Positions 8,440 through 18,170 of a stretch of DNA of 64,000 nt are shown piece by piece (the first letter of the stretch is position 1; every line of letters begins with the position of its first letter). The DNA lies in the NCBI GenBank assembly GCA_965214675.1, contig OZ243969.1, positions 62,001 to 126,000 of the forward strand, given 5' to 3'. A program made the translations under genes and the position numbers. Source of the DNA: WTFY01 sp965214675. GTDB taxonomy: Bacteria > Pseudomonadota > Gammaproteobacteria > UBA4575. A model generated the notes under the pieces. The model saw nothing but the letters and a program-made list of their open reading frames with translations, was not told the origin of the DNA and searched no databases.

Positions 8440-10728
8440 TCAGTAAAAATATTGATCATCTCTATCATCGTATCCGCGAATTCCACGTTTAAGCAACTCG
8501 CCCAAGGGTGAACCAATCTGTCCCAGCCCTTTCAGAACCAGTTGGAACTCCATGCTGTTATTATAATCTTCGCTCACATTTTGATTATAGCGCCTTCCGG
8601 CTACACGAAGTTTCCAGCAGCAGGTTTCATACTCCAGCCCTGCAAGCAGCTCCAGATTGCGATTATTCTGCAGGTCATAGTTCCAGCGCGTCACGGTGCG
8701 CCAGCGATTATTCAAGGGCAATACCAAGGATAGATCTGATTGTTCCAGGCTTTCTTGTCGATTAGTCATCAGATCGACCGGTTCTGTACTCTTATGCCGA
8801 TACCTGTAGGCCGCGTTTAATGCCAGGCTATCTTCATTGCGGTAGTGGAAACGTATAGAATTTCTCTGTGTGCGATCATTATGAGTGTCGCGCAAGATTG
8901 AACCGATTACTTGCCAACGTTCGCTGAGTCCCAGGCTCAGTTCTGCTGCCACTTCTGAAGATTGATCAAGCTCGTCGAGTACACCTGGCTTCCAGGCTTT
9001 CCGATCCCTGAAGTAGAAGATTCGCCCGACACTTGCCCGCAACTTCTCATGGCCATTTTCCGCATTCAGGATCCGAGAGGTCACTCCTACGCTCAAGCGA
9101 TCAGCTTCGCTGATGCGGTCATGGCCACTGAAACGACTGTTCCGGAAAAGCTGCTCGAACCCAAACTCATATTCCTTGGTATCAAAAAGCGGAATTTCAT
9201 CCTGATTGCGATACGGGGTATGGAGGTAATGTATTCGAGGCTCCAGACTCTGGATATTTCCTGATTTCTTCAAATCTCTTTCAAATCTAAGTCCAGCATC
9301 GAGGTATATGCTTGGCACGCTGCGTGTAGGCTCATGATCAAGTCCATCTCTACGGTGCAGGTCATACCGGGTATGAGCAAGGCGCATGCCGGGCCGGACA
9401 AAATAGGCTGCATTTTCGTAGGGCCGTTCAACCGCTACTTCTAAGTGAAGCCGTTCGCCATCAATTTTGTCATCATGATGGAAACGGACCCACTGGTTTT
9501 CAGTAATGAAATCTAATGTACCCAGCACAGAGGGGTATTTGCCCTTCAGCTCAAGTTGTGGAAGACGTTCAAATGGCTCTTCTGTACTAGTCAAGCTGGG
9601 ATCTACCACCTGAAAACCTTGCATAAGACCTGTGAGTTCCCAGTGCCGTCCCAGGTAACTCAAGCGTCCATATTGCTCGATGTACTGAGTGCTGCTAAGA
9701 CGCAAGCTATCACCAAGATCCTCGAAATACATTTTGTCAGAGGCCCTGTTATACAGAACATCCAGTTCTATCCCGGGAATTAAGGAGCCTTGGTATTTGA
9801 CTGAAGTCAGATAACGATCATCATCAAACTCACGGTCATCCAGGTACTCGATACCCACCTGGCTTAGCCCCTTGCCATTAAGGTGACGATAGCTGGATTT
9901 CAGTTGTACCCCGCGATCAGTGAGCAGGCGGGGCGTAAAGATTGCATCCTGGTTAGGAGCAATGTTCCAGTACCAGGGTGTTTCAAGTGCCAGGCCAGAG
10001 TCGCTGGAATTACTGAATGTAGGTGCCAGAAATCCTGATTTTCGAGTATCGTCTATAGGGAACCGGATCCATGGCGTATAAAAGACAGGGATGCCCATGA
10101 ATCTTGCGGTTACACCTTTTCCCACTCCGTCACCCGAGGTTCTGTCAAGGTCCAGCGTATTGGCAGCAAGTTCCCAGGAGCTGTCCCCCATGGCACAGGT
10201 TGTATAGGTTGAATTTTTCAGGTGGACTAAATCCTTGGAAGTTCGCTCAACGCTGTCTGCTTTGCCACGTGCGAACAGTGGTTTGTATTGATAGCTAACA
10301 GAACTTGACTCAAAGTAGCCGGTATCCAGGTTAAGCTGCGCTTCTGTGCCTTCTATAATCCACTCGTCGTCCTCTATGCGCACGTTGCCGTGGGCATCTA
10401 TTGCCTGATCATTTTCCAGGTAATGCAGAAGGTCTGCATTCAGCTTCTGTGACCCTCTCGTAATTTGTACCGCCCCCTGCAAGATAACTGCGCCACTATC
10501 GTCGTGCTCAATTTGATCAGCACTTAACTGCACAGGTGCATCAGGATTTGCCAGTGCAGTAGTTTCTGGGGGCTGTGTCCTTAGGCAGGCCTTGTTAGTA
10601 GAGCTTTCGCCATTCGGAATAACGGCCCCGCTCCCATTCTCGGCAATGGCTTGTCCGGCTGTCAGGGATACCAGACATATGCTTGTCAAGAGGGGCGCAA
10701 ATAGCTTATTCAAGGTAATTTTTGACAC
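8440..10728 (-). CDS. lptD: LPS-assembly outer-membrane protein LptD
   Basis: Outer-membrane barrel that with LptE inserts lipopolysaccharide into the outer leaflet. I place the start at the GTG at 10728 (762 residues), because a signal peptide (KLFAPLLTSICLVSLTAGQAIA) begins right behind it. The open frame continues upstream to 10887 but adds 53 residues unlike a leader, and a TTG five codons further in is also possible; no strong ribosome site decides. The N-terminal OstA-like jellyroll includes VQLSADQIEHDDSGAVILQG. The four disulfide cysteines are recognisable: one near the mature N-terminus (KACLRT), one in TYTTCAMG and the adjacent pair in YETCCWKL. Confidence 0.93.
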   Translation of the reverse strand: MSKITLNKLFAPLLTSICLVSLTAGQAIAENGSGAVIPNGESSTNKACLRTQPPETTALANPDAPVQLSADQIEHDDSGAVILQGAVQITRGSQKLNADLLHYLENDQAIDAHGNVRIEDDEWIIEGTEAQLNLDTGYFESSSVSYQYKPLFARGKADSVERTSKDLVHLKNSTYTTCAMGDSSWELAANTLDLDRTSGDGVGKGVTARFMGIPVFYTPWIRFPIDDTRKSGFLAPTFSNSSDSGLALETPWYWNIAPNQDAIFTPRLLTDRGVQLKSSYRHLNGKGLSQVGIEYLDDREFDDDRYLTSVKYQGSLIPGIELDVLYNRASDKMYFEDLGDSLRLSSTQYIEQYGRLSYLGRHWELTGLMQGFQVVDPSLTSTEEPFERLPQLELKGKYPSVLGTLDFITENQWVRFHHDDKIDGERLHLEVAVERPYENAAYFVRPGMRLAHTRYDLHRRDGLDHEPTRSVPSIYLDAGLRFERDLKKSGNIQSLEPRIHYLHTPYRNQDEIPLFDTKEYEFGFEQLFRNSRFSGHDRISEADRLSVGVTSRILNAENGHEKLRASVGRIFYFRDRKAWKPGVLDELDQSSEVAAELSLGLSERWQVIGSILRDTHNDRTQRNSIRFHYRNEDSLALNAAYRYRHKSTEPVDLMTNRQESLEQSDLSLVLPLNNRWRTVTRWNYDLQNNRNLELLAGLEYETCCWKLRVAGRRYNQNVSEDYNNSMEFQLVLKGLGQIGSPLGELLKRGIRGYDDRDDQYFY

Positions 10729-10948
10729 AGATGAAGTATGTGCAATATGCGCATGGGATGGTAGCACGAGCAGTCTAGCATTTTCAGGATAGCCGGCAGG
10801 TCCAGTGCATTTCAGCACAAAGCAAGGCTCTTGCCTGACATGCAGCCTCCCGAAGCAGAACTGAAGCCTGCAGTAGAGAACCAACACATCTCAACTGCAA
10901 GCCCCGCGCACGATTGAGCCGGGCTGCCGGGTCAGTGTGCCGAAATCA

Positions 10949-12952
10949 TCACAAGAGTGGTGCAATAACGAGGCTCACGATGGCCATTACGTTGATAAGG
11001 ATGTTCATGGATGGCCCAGATGTATCCTTGAGTGGGTCACCTACCGTATCACCAACCACTAAGGCCTTATGCACGTCAGAGCCCTTGCCACCAAGATTTC
11101 CTTTCTCGACGTATTTCTTAGCATTGTCCCAGGCTCCTCCAGCAGTGGTCATCGTCAGTGCAAGCAGGACACAGCCCAGCAAAGCTCCTCCCAACATACC
11201 ACCTAGTGTTTTGGCGCCGAAACCAAATCCGACAACCACCGGTGCAATCACGGCCAGCAAGCCAGGGGCCACCATGCGTTTTAGTGCAGCCGTGGTAGCA
11301 ATATCAATACAACGAACTGTGTCAGGTTTTGCTTGGCCTTCAAGCAGCCCGGGAATCTCATGAAATTGCCTTCGAATTTCCTTGATCATATCGAATGCTG
11401 CATCGCCGACGGCGGTAATGGTCAGAGAGGCTACAATGAAGGGGAATACCCCTCCAATGAACAATCCAATCAAGACTTCAGGATCACTCAGGTCCAGAGC
11501 TAAGGGTTCTTTCCCGTGACTCACCTCAGAAAGAAAGGCCGTGATGATCGCCAACGCCGCCAGAGTGGCTGCCCCAATAGCAAATCCTTTGCCAATGGCT
11601 GCTGTAGTATTACCCACCTCATCCAGTTCATCGGTGATTTTGCGTACATCATCTCCAAGTTCAGCCATCTCAGCTATGCCACCTGCATTATCGGCCACGG
11701 GTCCATAGGCATCTATCGCCATGGTAATGCCCACAGTTGCCAGCATACCCACTGCTGCAATACCAACTCCGTATAAGTCAGCGAATTGATTGGCAAAAAA
11801 TATGATTGCAGCGAGACTCAGTATGGGCACAACTACGGACTGGGTACCTGTAGCTAAACCGGCAATAATCACCGTTGCAGGGCCGGTTTCACCACCTTTT
11901 GCAATCTTCCTGACTGGTGCACCACCGGTATAGTATTCAGTGACCAAGCCAATGATGATCCCTCCTACTGCACCCGCCAGGACGGAGCCCCAGACGCCGA
12001 TGTTGATCCCGAGTGCATGAACGACCCAGTAAGCAGCAACGATAAAGATCACTGCAGCTGAAAAGGTCCCGATTCGCAGTGCTGTGGCGGGGGATTTTCG
12101 CGCTGCAGTTTTTACCAGGAAAATTCCCAAAATTGAGCAGACAATGCCGACTGAAGCCAGACCCAGAGGTAAAAACATCAGGGCCTGTCTTTCGCCCAGG
12201 CGTTCAATGACGGCTGGAGCTAGAGTTGCCGAGATAGCTATAGTGGCTATGATCGAGCCACAGTATGACTCGAAGATGTCAGATCCCATGCCAGCGACGT
12301 CTCCGACGTTGTCCCCAACATTGTCTGCGATGACTCCCGGGTTGCGGGGATCATCCTCCGGGATACCTGCCTCTATTTTCCCCACCAAGTCGGCCCCCAC
12401 ATCCGCGCTTTTCGTGTAAATTCCGCCACCCACACGGGAAAACAGGGCTACCACCGAGGCCCCCATCCCGAAGCCGTGAATAACATTCGCTGTTGCAGGA
12501 TCGCGTCCATAAGCCAAATACAACGCTCCAAGACCAAGCAGTCCCATAGCAGCTACGGTAAGTCCCATGATGGAACCTCCCATAAAGGCAACATCGAGTG
12601 CAGCATCCCGGCCTTTCTCATGTGCTGCCACGGTTGTCCGAACATTAGCGCGGGTAGCTGTATACATCCCAATATAGCCTGCTGCTGATGAGCACAGCGC
12701 ACCTACAATAAACGCGATTGCAGTGTTTGGACCTAGGCCCGAAAACCAGATGAAAACAGTCACCACTGCTGCAAAAGCGTACAGAATTGAATATTCTCGG
12801 CGCATGAAAGCCATTGCACCGTCATGGATGGCATCAGATATCTCAATGACCTTATTGCTGCCCTGTGGATGGCGAAGTACTGACCGGTATATCCACAGTG
12901 CAATGACAAGTCCCAGAACACCTAAGGTGAAGGGTAAATGATGAATGGTCAT
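10949..12952 (-). CDS. hppA: Membrane-bound ion-translocating pyrophosphatase, K+-dependent type
   Basis: Integral membrane enzyme that couples pyrophosphate hydrolysis to H+ and/or Na+ export. The 667-residue, about 16-span protein carries the substrate motif SADVGADLVGKIE (182-194) and DNVGDNVGDVAG (210-221). In GNTTAAIGKG (447-456) the first residue after TT is alanine and the one three later glycine. Family knowledge links Ala/Gly there to K+-dependent enzymes and Lys/Thr to K+-independent ones. Whether H+ or Na+ is pumped cannot be decided by eye. An AGGGAGA ribosome site precedes the ATG. It may recycle the PPi released by biosynthesis. Its stop lies about 220 bp upstream of the chosen lptD start. 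Confidence 0.95.
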   Translation of the reverse strand: MTIHHLPFTLGVLGLVIALWIYRSVLRHPQGSNKVIEISDAIHDGAMAFMRREYSILYAFAAVVTVFIWFSGLGPNTAIAFIVGALCSSAAGYIGMYTATRANVRTTVAAHEKGRDAALDVAFMGGSIMGLTVAAMGLLGLGALYLAYGRDPATANVIHGFGMGASVVALFSRVGGGIYTKSADVGADLVGKIEAGIPEDDPRNPGVIADNVGDNVGDVAGMGSDIFESYCGSIIATIAISATLAPAVIERLGERQALMFLPLGLASVGIVCSILGIFLVKTAARKSPATALRIGTFSAAVIFIVAAYWVVHALGINIGVWGSVLAGAVGGIIIGLVTEYYTGGAPVRKIAKGGETGPATVIIAGLATGTQSVVVPILSLAAIIFFANQFADLYGVGIAAVGMLATVGITMAIDAYGPVADNAGGIAEMAELGDDVRKITDELDEVGNTTAAIGKGFAIGAATLAALAIITAFLSEVSHGKEPLALDLSDPEVLIGLFIGGVFPFIVASLTITAVGDAAFDMIKEIRRQFHEIPGLLEGQAKPDTVRCIDIATTAALKRMVAPGLLAVIAPVVVGFGFGAKTLGGMLGGALLGCVLLALTMTTAGGAWDNAKKYVEKGNLGGKGSDVHKALVVGDTVGDPLKDTSGPSMNILINVMAIVSLVIAPLL

Positions 12953-13108
12953 GAAAAATTCTCCCTATTGAGATGCCAATTTTGTAATCGGTAGCCGATG
13001 CGGTAGGTAGCATCCCGCTAAACGAATAATCAATCCTTACAATCGAGCAACCGGGTATTGTACTTGAATACGGATGTTCGCCGACATGCGGTACACAGCT
13101 TTTGCGCT

Positions 13109-13126
13109 AGAACCGTCGTAGGTTCT
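13109..13126. repeat. Perfect 6-bp inverted repeat in the hppA-mrdA divergent spacer
   Basis: AGAACC (13109-13114) and GGTTCT (13121-13126) flank a 6-base spacer within the 285-bp region between the divergent hppA and mrdA genes. It could be an operator for either gene or a chance palindrome. I see nothing else recognisable in this spacer. Confidence 0.25.
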
Positions 13127-13237
13127 GACCGATTCTGTAGCAATCCACATGATAAGCCTATGGAAAGAGTATATCCGTGCGGTTTCAAGGTGTATATTTG
13201 ATACCACCTGTTCGTGCACTGGATTGTATAGTCAAAA

Positions 13238-15112
13238 TTGGCTGCTCGCGATTTTTTTAAAAATACCAAGCGGGAAAAACGCTATTTCAGGACGCGGATT
13301 TACATCGTAGGCCTGCTGGTCTTGCTGTGCATACTGGTTCTTGCCCTCCGATTGTTCTATCTACAGGTCAAAAGTCACGATTACTATGCGACCCTGTCGC
13401 ACGAAAATCGAATGAAAGTCGTGCCTATACCCCCTACGAGAGGGCTAGTCTATGACCGGAACTTGAATTTGCTGGCAGCCAACAGGCCCAGTTACCAGAT
13501 CAGGGTCACGCCGGTAGACGTAGACGATATTGAGCAGGTTATCACTCGGCTTGGCCAGCTTGTTGACTTGGAAGAGCATCATTTAAAAAAATTTTATGGG
13601 GACTTGAAACGCAAACAGGCGTTTGAGTCTATCCCGCTAAAAGTGAATTTAAGTGAGGAAGAAGTTGCACGATTCGCGGTCAACCGCCACCGGTTTCCTG
13701 GCATTGAGATAATTGCACATGCCAGCCGCCACTATCCTATGACAGGAGTTAATGCTCATGCTTTGGGGTATGTAGGACGCATCAATGCAGATGAGATGCA
13801 AAAGCTGGACAGAAAGGATTACAGCGGCACCACCTATATTGGGAAAGTGGGCGTGGAGAAATTTTATGAAGAAACCCTGCATGGTACAGTGGGCTATCAA
13901 CACATTGAAATCAATGCACAGGGTCGCAGGCTTCGGATATTGAAGAGCATTCCGCCAGTACCGGGTAAGGACATTGTGTTGTCCCTGGACTCACAATTGC
14001 AGGAAGTGGCACTACAGGCTCTGGGCGAGAGAAGAGGATCGGTCGTTGCCATAGAGCCTGTGACGGGTGAAATACTTGTATTCGTAAGTGCGCCGACGTA
14101 TGACCCCAACTTGTTTGTAAATGGTATTGGCAACAAGCAATATGCAGGGCTGCGTGATGATCCCGATCAACCGCTATTCAATCGAGCTCTTTCTGGCCTG
14201 TATCCACCTGGCTCAACTATCAAGCCTATGGTTGCTCTGGCAGGATTACACTATGGTGTAACCCGGGCAAAAGACACCATCTGGGCAGGTCCGTACTTTC
14301 AGCTGCCAGGCAACACGCGCAAGTACCGCGATTGGAAAAAGGAAGGGCATGGCAGCGTTGATATGCTGAAGGCTATTACCCAATCCAGTGACGTCTATTT
14401 TTATACACTGGCCCACAAGCTCGGGATTGACCGTATGGCCGAGTTCCTAGCACAGTTCAATTTTGGCAGAAAGACAGGGCTGGATATCTGGGGTGAGGTA
14501 AAAGGCATTCTGCCCTCACAAGAATGGAAACGCAGTGCACATGGGCAACCTTGGTACCCTGGTGAAACTGTAATCACCGGGATAGGCCAGGGCTATATTT
14601 CGGCAACGCCACTTCAGCTTGCCTTGGCAACAAGCGTTTTAGCAACACGAGGGAAAGGTGTACAGCCAAAATTTTTACGGGCAATTCAGCTATCTCAGGA
14701 AGAACAAAGCGTGAACCAAGCATCCGTTGCACGCTCCGTTGGTGTCACCGATGAGTCTTATTGGGATCAAATTGTTGAAGCAATGACGGATTCCGTGCAC
14801 AAGCCGAATGGGACCGCATATTCGATGGGAAAGAACGCTAGCTACACTATTGCCGGGAAGACCGGAACTGCTCAAGTGTTCAGTTTGCAAAAAGATGGGG
14901 AGTATCTGGAGTACAACGAGGAAGACATTGATGAAAAGCTACGTGATCACGCCTTGTTTATTGCATTTGCGCCTGCAGAGAAACCAGAAATTGCAATCGC
15001 AGTAGTTGTGGAAAACGGAGGCAGCGGTGGGGTTGCAGCCGCTCCGATAGCAAAAGCTGTCATGGACCATTACTTGCTGGAAGACGAGTATGCCCATCAG
15101 GATTCTTCATAG
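13238..15112 (+). CDS. mrdA: Penicillin-binding protein 2 (elongasome transpeptidase)
   Basis: Peptidoglycan DD-transpeptidase of the rod-shape elongation complex, working with RodA encoded 11 bp downstream. A single N-terminal membrane span (about 21-42) is followed by the pedestal domain (RGLVYDRNLNLLAANRPSYQ). The transpeptidase has the active-site STIK at 326-329, SSD at 383-385 and KTG at 541-543. The start is a TTG at 13238; the next residues (AARDFFKNTKREKRYFR) form the expected short basic cytoplasmic tail. 624 residues is normal. Confidence 0.96.
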   Translation: MAARDFFKNTKREKRYFRTRIYIVGLLVLLCILVLALRLFYLQVKSHDYYATLSHENRMKVVPIPPTRGLVYDRNLNLLAANRPSYQIRVTPVDVDDIEQVITRLGQLVDLEEHHLKKFYGDLKRKQAFESIPLKVNLSEEEVARFAVNRHRFPGIEIIAHASRHYPMTGVNAHALGYVGRINADEMQKLDRKDYSGTTYIGKVGVEKFYEETLHGTVGYQHIEINAQGRRLRILKSIPPVPGKDIVLSLDSQLQEVALQALGERRGSVVAIEPVTGEILVFVSAPTYDPNLFVNGIGNKQYAGLRDDPDQPLFNRALSGLYPPGSTIKPMVALAGLHYGVTRAKDTIWAGPYFQLPGNTRKYRDWKKEGHGSVDMLKAITQSSDVYFYTLAHKLGIDRMAEFLAQFNFGRKTGLDIWGEVKGILPSQEWKRSAHGQPWYPGETVITGIGQGYISATPLQLALATSVLATRGKGVQPKFLRAIQLSQEEQSVNQASVARSVGVTDESYWDQIVEAMTDSVHKPNGTAYSMGKNASYTIAGKTGTAQVFSLQKDGEYLEYNEEDIDEKLRDHALFIAFAPAEKPEIAIAVVVENGGSGGVAAAPIAKAVMDHYLLEDEYAHQDSS

Positions 15113-15123
15113 CGTATATCGGC

Positions 15124-16233
15124 ATGGCTACATTTAGCGCAGATACAAATCGGCAGAAGAAACCGCTGCTCAACCTCGACCCTATATTGATGGGAAGCTT
15201 GGTTTTACTTAGTGGAGCAGGACTGGCTGTGCTCTACAGTGCAGCAAACAATAATCTCGATATCGTCATTCGCCAGTTTACGCATTATGCAATCGGTTTT
15301 ATGGTACTGGTCTTGTTAGCTCAAATACCCAGCAAGCAACTGTTTAAATGGTCTCCATGGGTATACTTGGGAGGCTTGATCGTGCTGATTATGGTACTGG
15401 CCGTCGGATACAGTGGCAAAGGTGCGCAACGTTGGTTGGACTTGGGGCTTATTCGTTTTCAGCCATCTGAACTCATGAAGATTTTTCTTCCCATGATGGT
15501 GGCCTGGTACCTTAGCGACAAACATGCACCACCTTCTTTACGGCACATTGTCGTGGCATTGCTCATGATTGCAATTCCTGCTTGGTTGATCTTTATACAG
15601 CCTGATCTGGGTACCGCGTTACTGGTACTTAGCCTTGGCTTTTTTGTTGTTTTTCTGGCAGGAATTACCTGGCGGTTGCTGGCAGTGTCAGGTGGCCTGC
15701 TTTTGGCCAGTGTGCCAGTTTTCTGGTTTTATCTGCATGATTATCAGCAGCAGCGAATCATTACCCTTCTGAATCCAGAAAGTGATCCGCTCGGAGCCGG
15801 TTACCACATCATTCAATCCAAGATTGCGCTTGGTTCAGGCGGTTTATATGGCAAGGGCTGGTTGAATGGAACGCAGTCTCAGCTTGATTTTTTACCCGAG
15901 CGATCCACCGATTTCGTTTTTGCCGTATTTGGTGAGGAATTTGGCTTTTTGGGAGCTATATTACTACTCTTCATCTACGGGTTTGTTGTGATGCGTGGTC
16001 TAAGTATTGCATCTTATGCAGAGGATACTTACTCTAGGCTGCTTGCAGGCAGCCTGAGCCTATCCTTTTTTGTTTATTTCGTGGTCAATATCGGTATGGT
16101 TAGTGGTTTGTTGCCGATCGTAGGTATTCCTTTGCCATTGATTAGTTATGGTGGGACCTCTATCGTCACCATATTGGCAGCCTTTGGGATACTGATGTCT
16201 ATCCACTCAAGTCAAAACCTGTTTACATCCTAG
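15124..16233 (+). CDS. mrdB: SEDS peptidoglycan glycosyltransferase RodA
   Basis: Polymerises lipid II into glycan strands in the elongasome together with PBP2. The 369-residue protein has about ten membrane spans and typical SEDS segments: GYSGKGAQRWLDLG, the RFQPSELMK motif, and FLPERSTDFVFAVFGEEFG in the large extracytoplasmic loop. The C-terminus has LPLISYGGTS. It follows mrdA by 11 bp and precedes mltB by 3 bp, indicating one operon for cell elongation. Confidence 0.97.
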   Translation: MATFSADTNRQKKPLLNLDPILMGSLVLLSGAGLAVLYSAANNNLDIVIRQFTHYAIGFMVLVLLAQIPSKQLFKWSPWVYLGGLIVLIMVLAVGYSGKGAQRWLDLGLIRFQPSELMKIFLPMMVAWYLSDKHAPPSLRHIVVALLMIAIPAWLIFIQPDLGTALLVLSLGFFVVFLAGITWRLLAVSGGLLLASVPVFWFYLHDYQQQRIITLLNPESDPLGAGYHIIQSKIALGSGGLYGKGWLNGTQSQLDFLPERSTDFVFAVFGEEFGFLGAILLLFIYGFVVMRGLSIASYAEDTYSRLLAGSLSLSFFVYFVVNIGMVSGLLPIVGIPLPLISYGGTSIVTILAAFGILMSIHSSQNLFTS

Positions 16234-16236
16234 GCC

Positions 16237-17241
16237 ATGGTAAAACTATTCTCAGCTGTTGTTTCTATATATATATTTGCAGCCTGTCAGGCAGTCGCAA
16301 GTGAAAGCTACTTGGACCTTGCAGAGGTTAGAAGTTTTATTGATAACTTCTCAGAACAACATGCCTACCCGAAGTCTTCTTTGACTGCGCTCATCGGGAA
16401 TGTAAAAAAACAGGTCCAGGTGCTGGATGCAATACGGCGCCCAGCCGAGAAGAAAAAGAACTGGCGTGAGTACAGGGAAATTTTTATCACCACAAAGCGC
16501 ATTAATGAAGGTTTGCAATTCTGGGCTCAAAATGCTGTGGTCCTGGACGCTGCGGAACGGCAGTTCGGCATACCGCCTGAAATCATTGTTGCCATCATTG
16601 GGGTTGAATCGTTTTATGGTCGATATAAAGGTAGGTACCCGGTTCTTGATTCTCTTGTCACACTGGGGTTTGAGTATGAGCCGCGGAAGAAGTTTTTCCG
16701 TAGTGAACTGGAGCATTTTCTGTTACTTGCCAAGGAAGAGGCACTGGACCCCTCGGCGATCAAGGGCTCGTATGCGGGGGCGATGGGTAAAAGTCAATTC
16801 ATATCAAGCAGTTATCGGAGATACGCAGTTGACTTTGATGAAAACGGAAAACGGGACTTATGGGAAAGCAACGCAGATGCGATCGGCAGTGTAGCCAATT
16901 ATCTAAAAGAGCACGGATGGCAGATGGGACAGCCTGTCACTTTTCCAGTAACCGTCAGGGGAGAGCGCTACAAGACGCTTTTGGAGATGGGACTCAAGCC
17001 GGCGGCCCCGATTTTAGAGTTGTCTCGATATGGTATTCAGCCGCACGACGAATTGCCTACAGAGAAGGGTGAGGTAGCGCTGTTGGAATTCAAAAAGGAC
17101 CACTCGACTGAATACTGGATTGGCATGAACAATTTTTACGTGATTACACGCTATAACCACAGCTCCATGTACGCTATGGCTGTGTATCAATTAAGCCAAC
17201 AAGTCAAACAGGGTTTTAAAGACTACGTTGCTCAGAACTGA
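16237..17241 (+). CDS. mltB: Membrane-bound lytic murein transglycosylase B
   Basis: Cleaves the glycan strands of peptidoglycan with formation of 1,6-anhydro ends. The 334-residue precursor has an N-terminal signal with FAAC (cysteine 17), a slightly weak lipobox. The GVESFYGRY segment carries the catalytic glutamate E124. GAMGKSQFISSSYRRYAVDF and DAIGSVANYLKEHGW are family hallmarks. The anhydromuropeptides it releases are eventually recycled through AmgK and MurU encoded 5 kb downstream. Confidence 0.95.
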   Translation: MVKLFSAVVSIYIFAACQAVASESYLDLAEVRSFIDNFSEQHAYPKSSLTALIGNVKKQVQVLDAIRRPAEKKKNWREYREIFITTKRINEGLQFWAQNAVVLDAAERQFGIPPEIIVAIIGVESFYGRYKGRYPVLDSLVTLGFEYEPRKKFFRSELEHFLLLAKEEALDPSAIKGSYAGAMGKSQFISSSYRRYAVDFDENGKRDLWESNADAIGSVANYLKEHGWQMGQPVTFPVTVRGERYKTLLEMGLKPAAPILELSRYGIQPHDELPTEKGEVALLEFKKDHSTEYWIGMNNFYVITRYNHSSMYAMAVYQLSQQVKQGFKDYVAQN

Positions 17242-17344
17242 ATTTTTCGGGCTGACAGCCCGCTTTATCAATGCAAGGATTTTTGTTCTGCTGATCTCAG
17301 CGCAGGTAGCCTGTACATCCAATAAGCACGTCGCGGTAATATGA
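17228..17344 (+). pseudogene. rlpA: Lipoprotein signal peptide of rlpA, in a different frame from the body
   Basis: From a TTG at 17228 (overlapping the mltB stop) a 38-codon frame reads a basic region, then ARIFVLLISAQVACTSNKHV, and stops at TGA 17342-17344. The hydrophobic stretch followed by QVAC looks like a lipoprotein leader, which RlpA normally has and which the downstream body lacks. The body is in the -1 frame relative to this leader, and a TAA at 17323 closes that frame upstream. A one-base indel between roughly 17326 and 17344 would fuse them. This is either a sequencing or assembly error, a real mutation, or translational coupling through the ATGA overlap at 17341. Confidence 0.6.
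17248..17262 (+). repeat. GC-rich 6-bp stem hairpin just after mltB
   Basis: CGGGCT and AGCCCG form a perfect 6-bp stem with a 3-base GAC loop, starting 6 bases after the mltB stop. It is followed by CTTTAT, too weak a T-run to call a terminator with confidence, and it lies inside the reconstructed rlpA leader frame. Confidence 0.35.
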
Positions 17345-18132
17345 CGATTCCGCCCGTGACAATGGACCCCTCACGCGGATTGCCCCCTGACCCGATACCA
17401 AGGGCGGAGCCGCGCACTCGCTACGGCAATCCGCCACCCTATAAAGTACTTGGCAAGCGCTATTCTACGCTTTCCAGTAGTGACGGTTTTACAGAACGTG
17501 GCATTGCCTCCTGGTATGGTAAGAAATTCCATGGCAAACGGACTTCAAGTGGTGAAACCTACAATATGCATGCCATGACGGCGGCCCACACCCGTTTGCC
17601 ATTGCCAACCTATGTGCAGGTGAGCAATCTGAAAAATGGCAAGCAGGTTGTCGTGCGCGTGAACGATCGCGGTCTCTTTCATCAAAACAGAGTGATCGAT
17701 TTGTCATATTCAGCTGCAAAAAAGCTCGACATTATGGCAAAGGGGACTGGCTTGGTAGAAATTCGTGCACTCGATCCATTACACTACCGCCAGACAGAAA
17801 TTACTGGAACAAAGGCCACACAAAACACCTATACTGAAAAGACCAAAGACACAGCGGTTTGGACTCAGGGAACGGGTCAGCGGACCGTCCATGGAAGGCC
17901 TGTAGTATGTGTACAAGTGGGCGCCTTCAGCAAGCGTGCAAGTGCGGAGCAGCTGTTAAGCCAACTTCGTGATCTCAATCTTGGGACGATTTCTGTATCC
18001 TCGATACTCAGAGGCAGGGAGGAGCTTCATCGGGTGCGAATCGGACCACTGCCTACAGTCCAGTCTGCTGATGATACATTTGCCAGACTCACTGATCTGG
18101 GAATGGGAGAACACCGCGTCGTGATTGAGTGA
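17341..18132 (+). CDS. rlpA: Endolytic transglycosylase RlpA, body without its leader
   Basis: Septal-ring lipoprotein that cleaves denuded (peptide-free) glycan strands in related bacteria. The open frame from ATG 17341 encodes 263 residues. First comes a proline-rich linker with PRTRYGNPPPYKVLGKRY, then the double-psi barrel (RGIASWYGKKFHGKRTSSGE; VVVRVNDRGLFHQNRVIDLS). A C-terminal SPOR domain from about 185 (VCVQVGAFSKRASAEQLL) binds denuded peptidoglycan. No signal peptide is in this frame; one is encoded just upstream in another frame. If the frameshift is real the protein would stay in the cytoplasm and be non-functional. Confidence 0.9.
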   Translation: MTIPPVTMDPSRGLPPDPIPRAEPRTRYGNPPPYKVLGKRYSTLSSSDGFTERGIASWYGKKFHGKRTSSGETYNMHAMTAAHTRLPLPTYVQVSNLKNGKQVVVRVNDRGLFHQNRVIDLSYSAAKKLDIMAKGTGLVEIRALDPLHYRQTEITGTKATQNTYTEKTKDTAVWTQGTGQRTVHGRPVVCVQVGAFSKRASAEQLLSQLRDLNLGTISVSSILRGREELHRVRIGPLPTVQSADDTFARLTDLGMGEHRVVIE

Positions 18133-18170
18133 CGACTGCCTACGGATGGTTAACATGGAGCAACAAAGCA

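Noticed and set aside
10914..11363. Plus-strand 149-codon frame over the end of hppA
   Set aside because: Ser/Pro-rich translation without any motif, antisense to the well-conserved pyrophosphatase.
17300..17344. Programmed -1 frameshifting joining the RlpA leader and body
   Set aside because: No slippery heptamer in the leader frame and no downstream structure seen; an indel or sequencing error is simpler.
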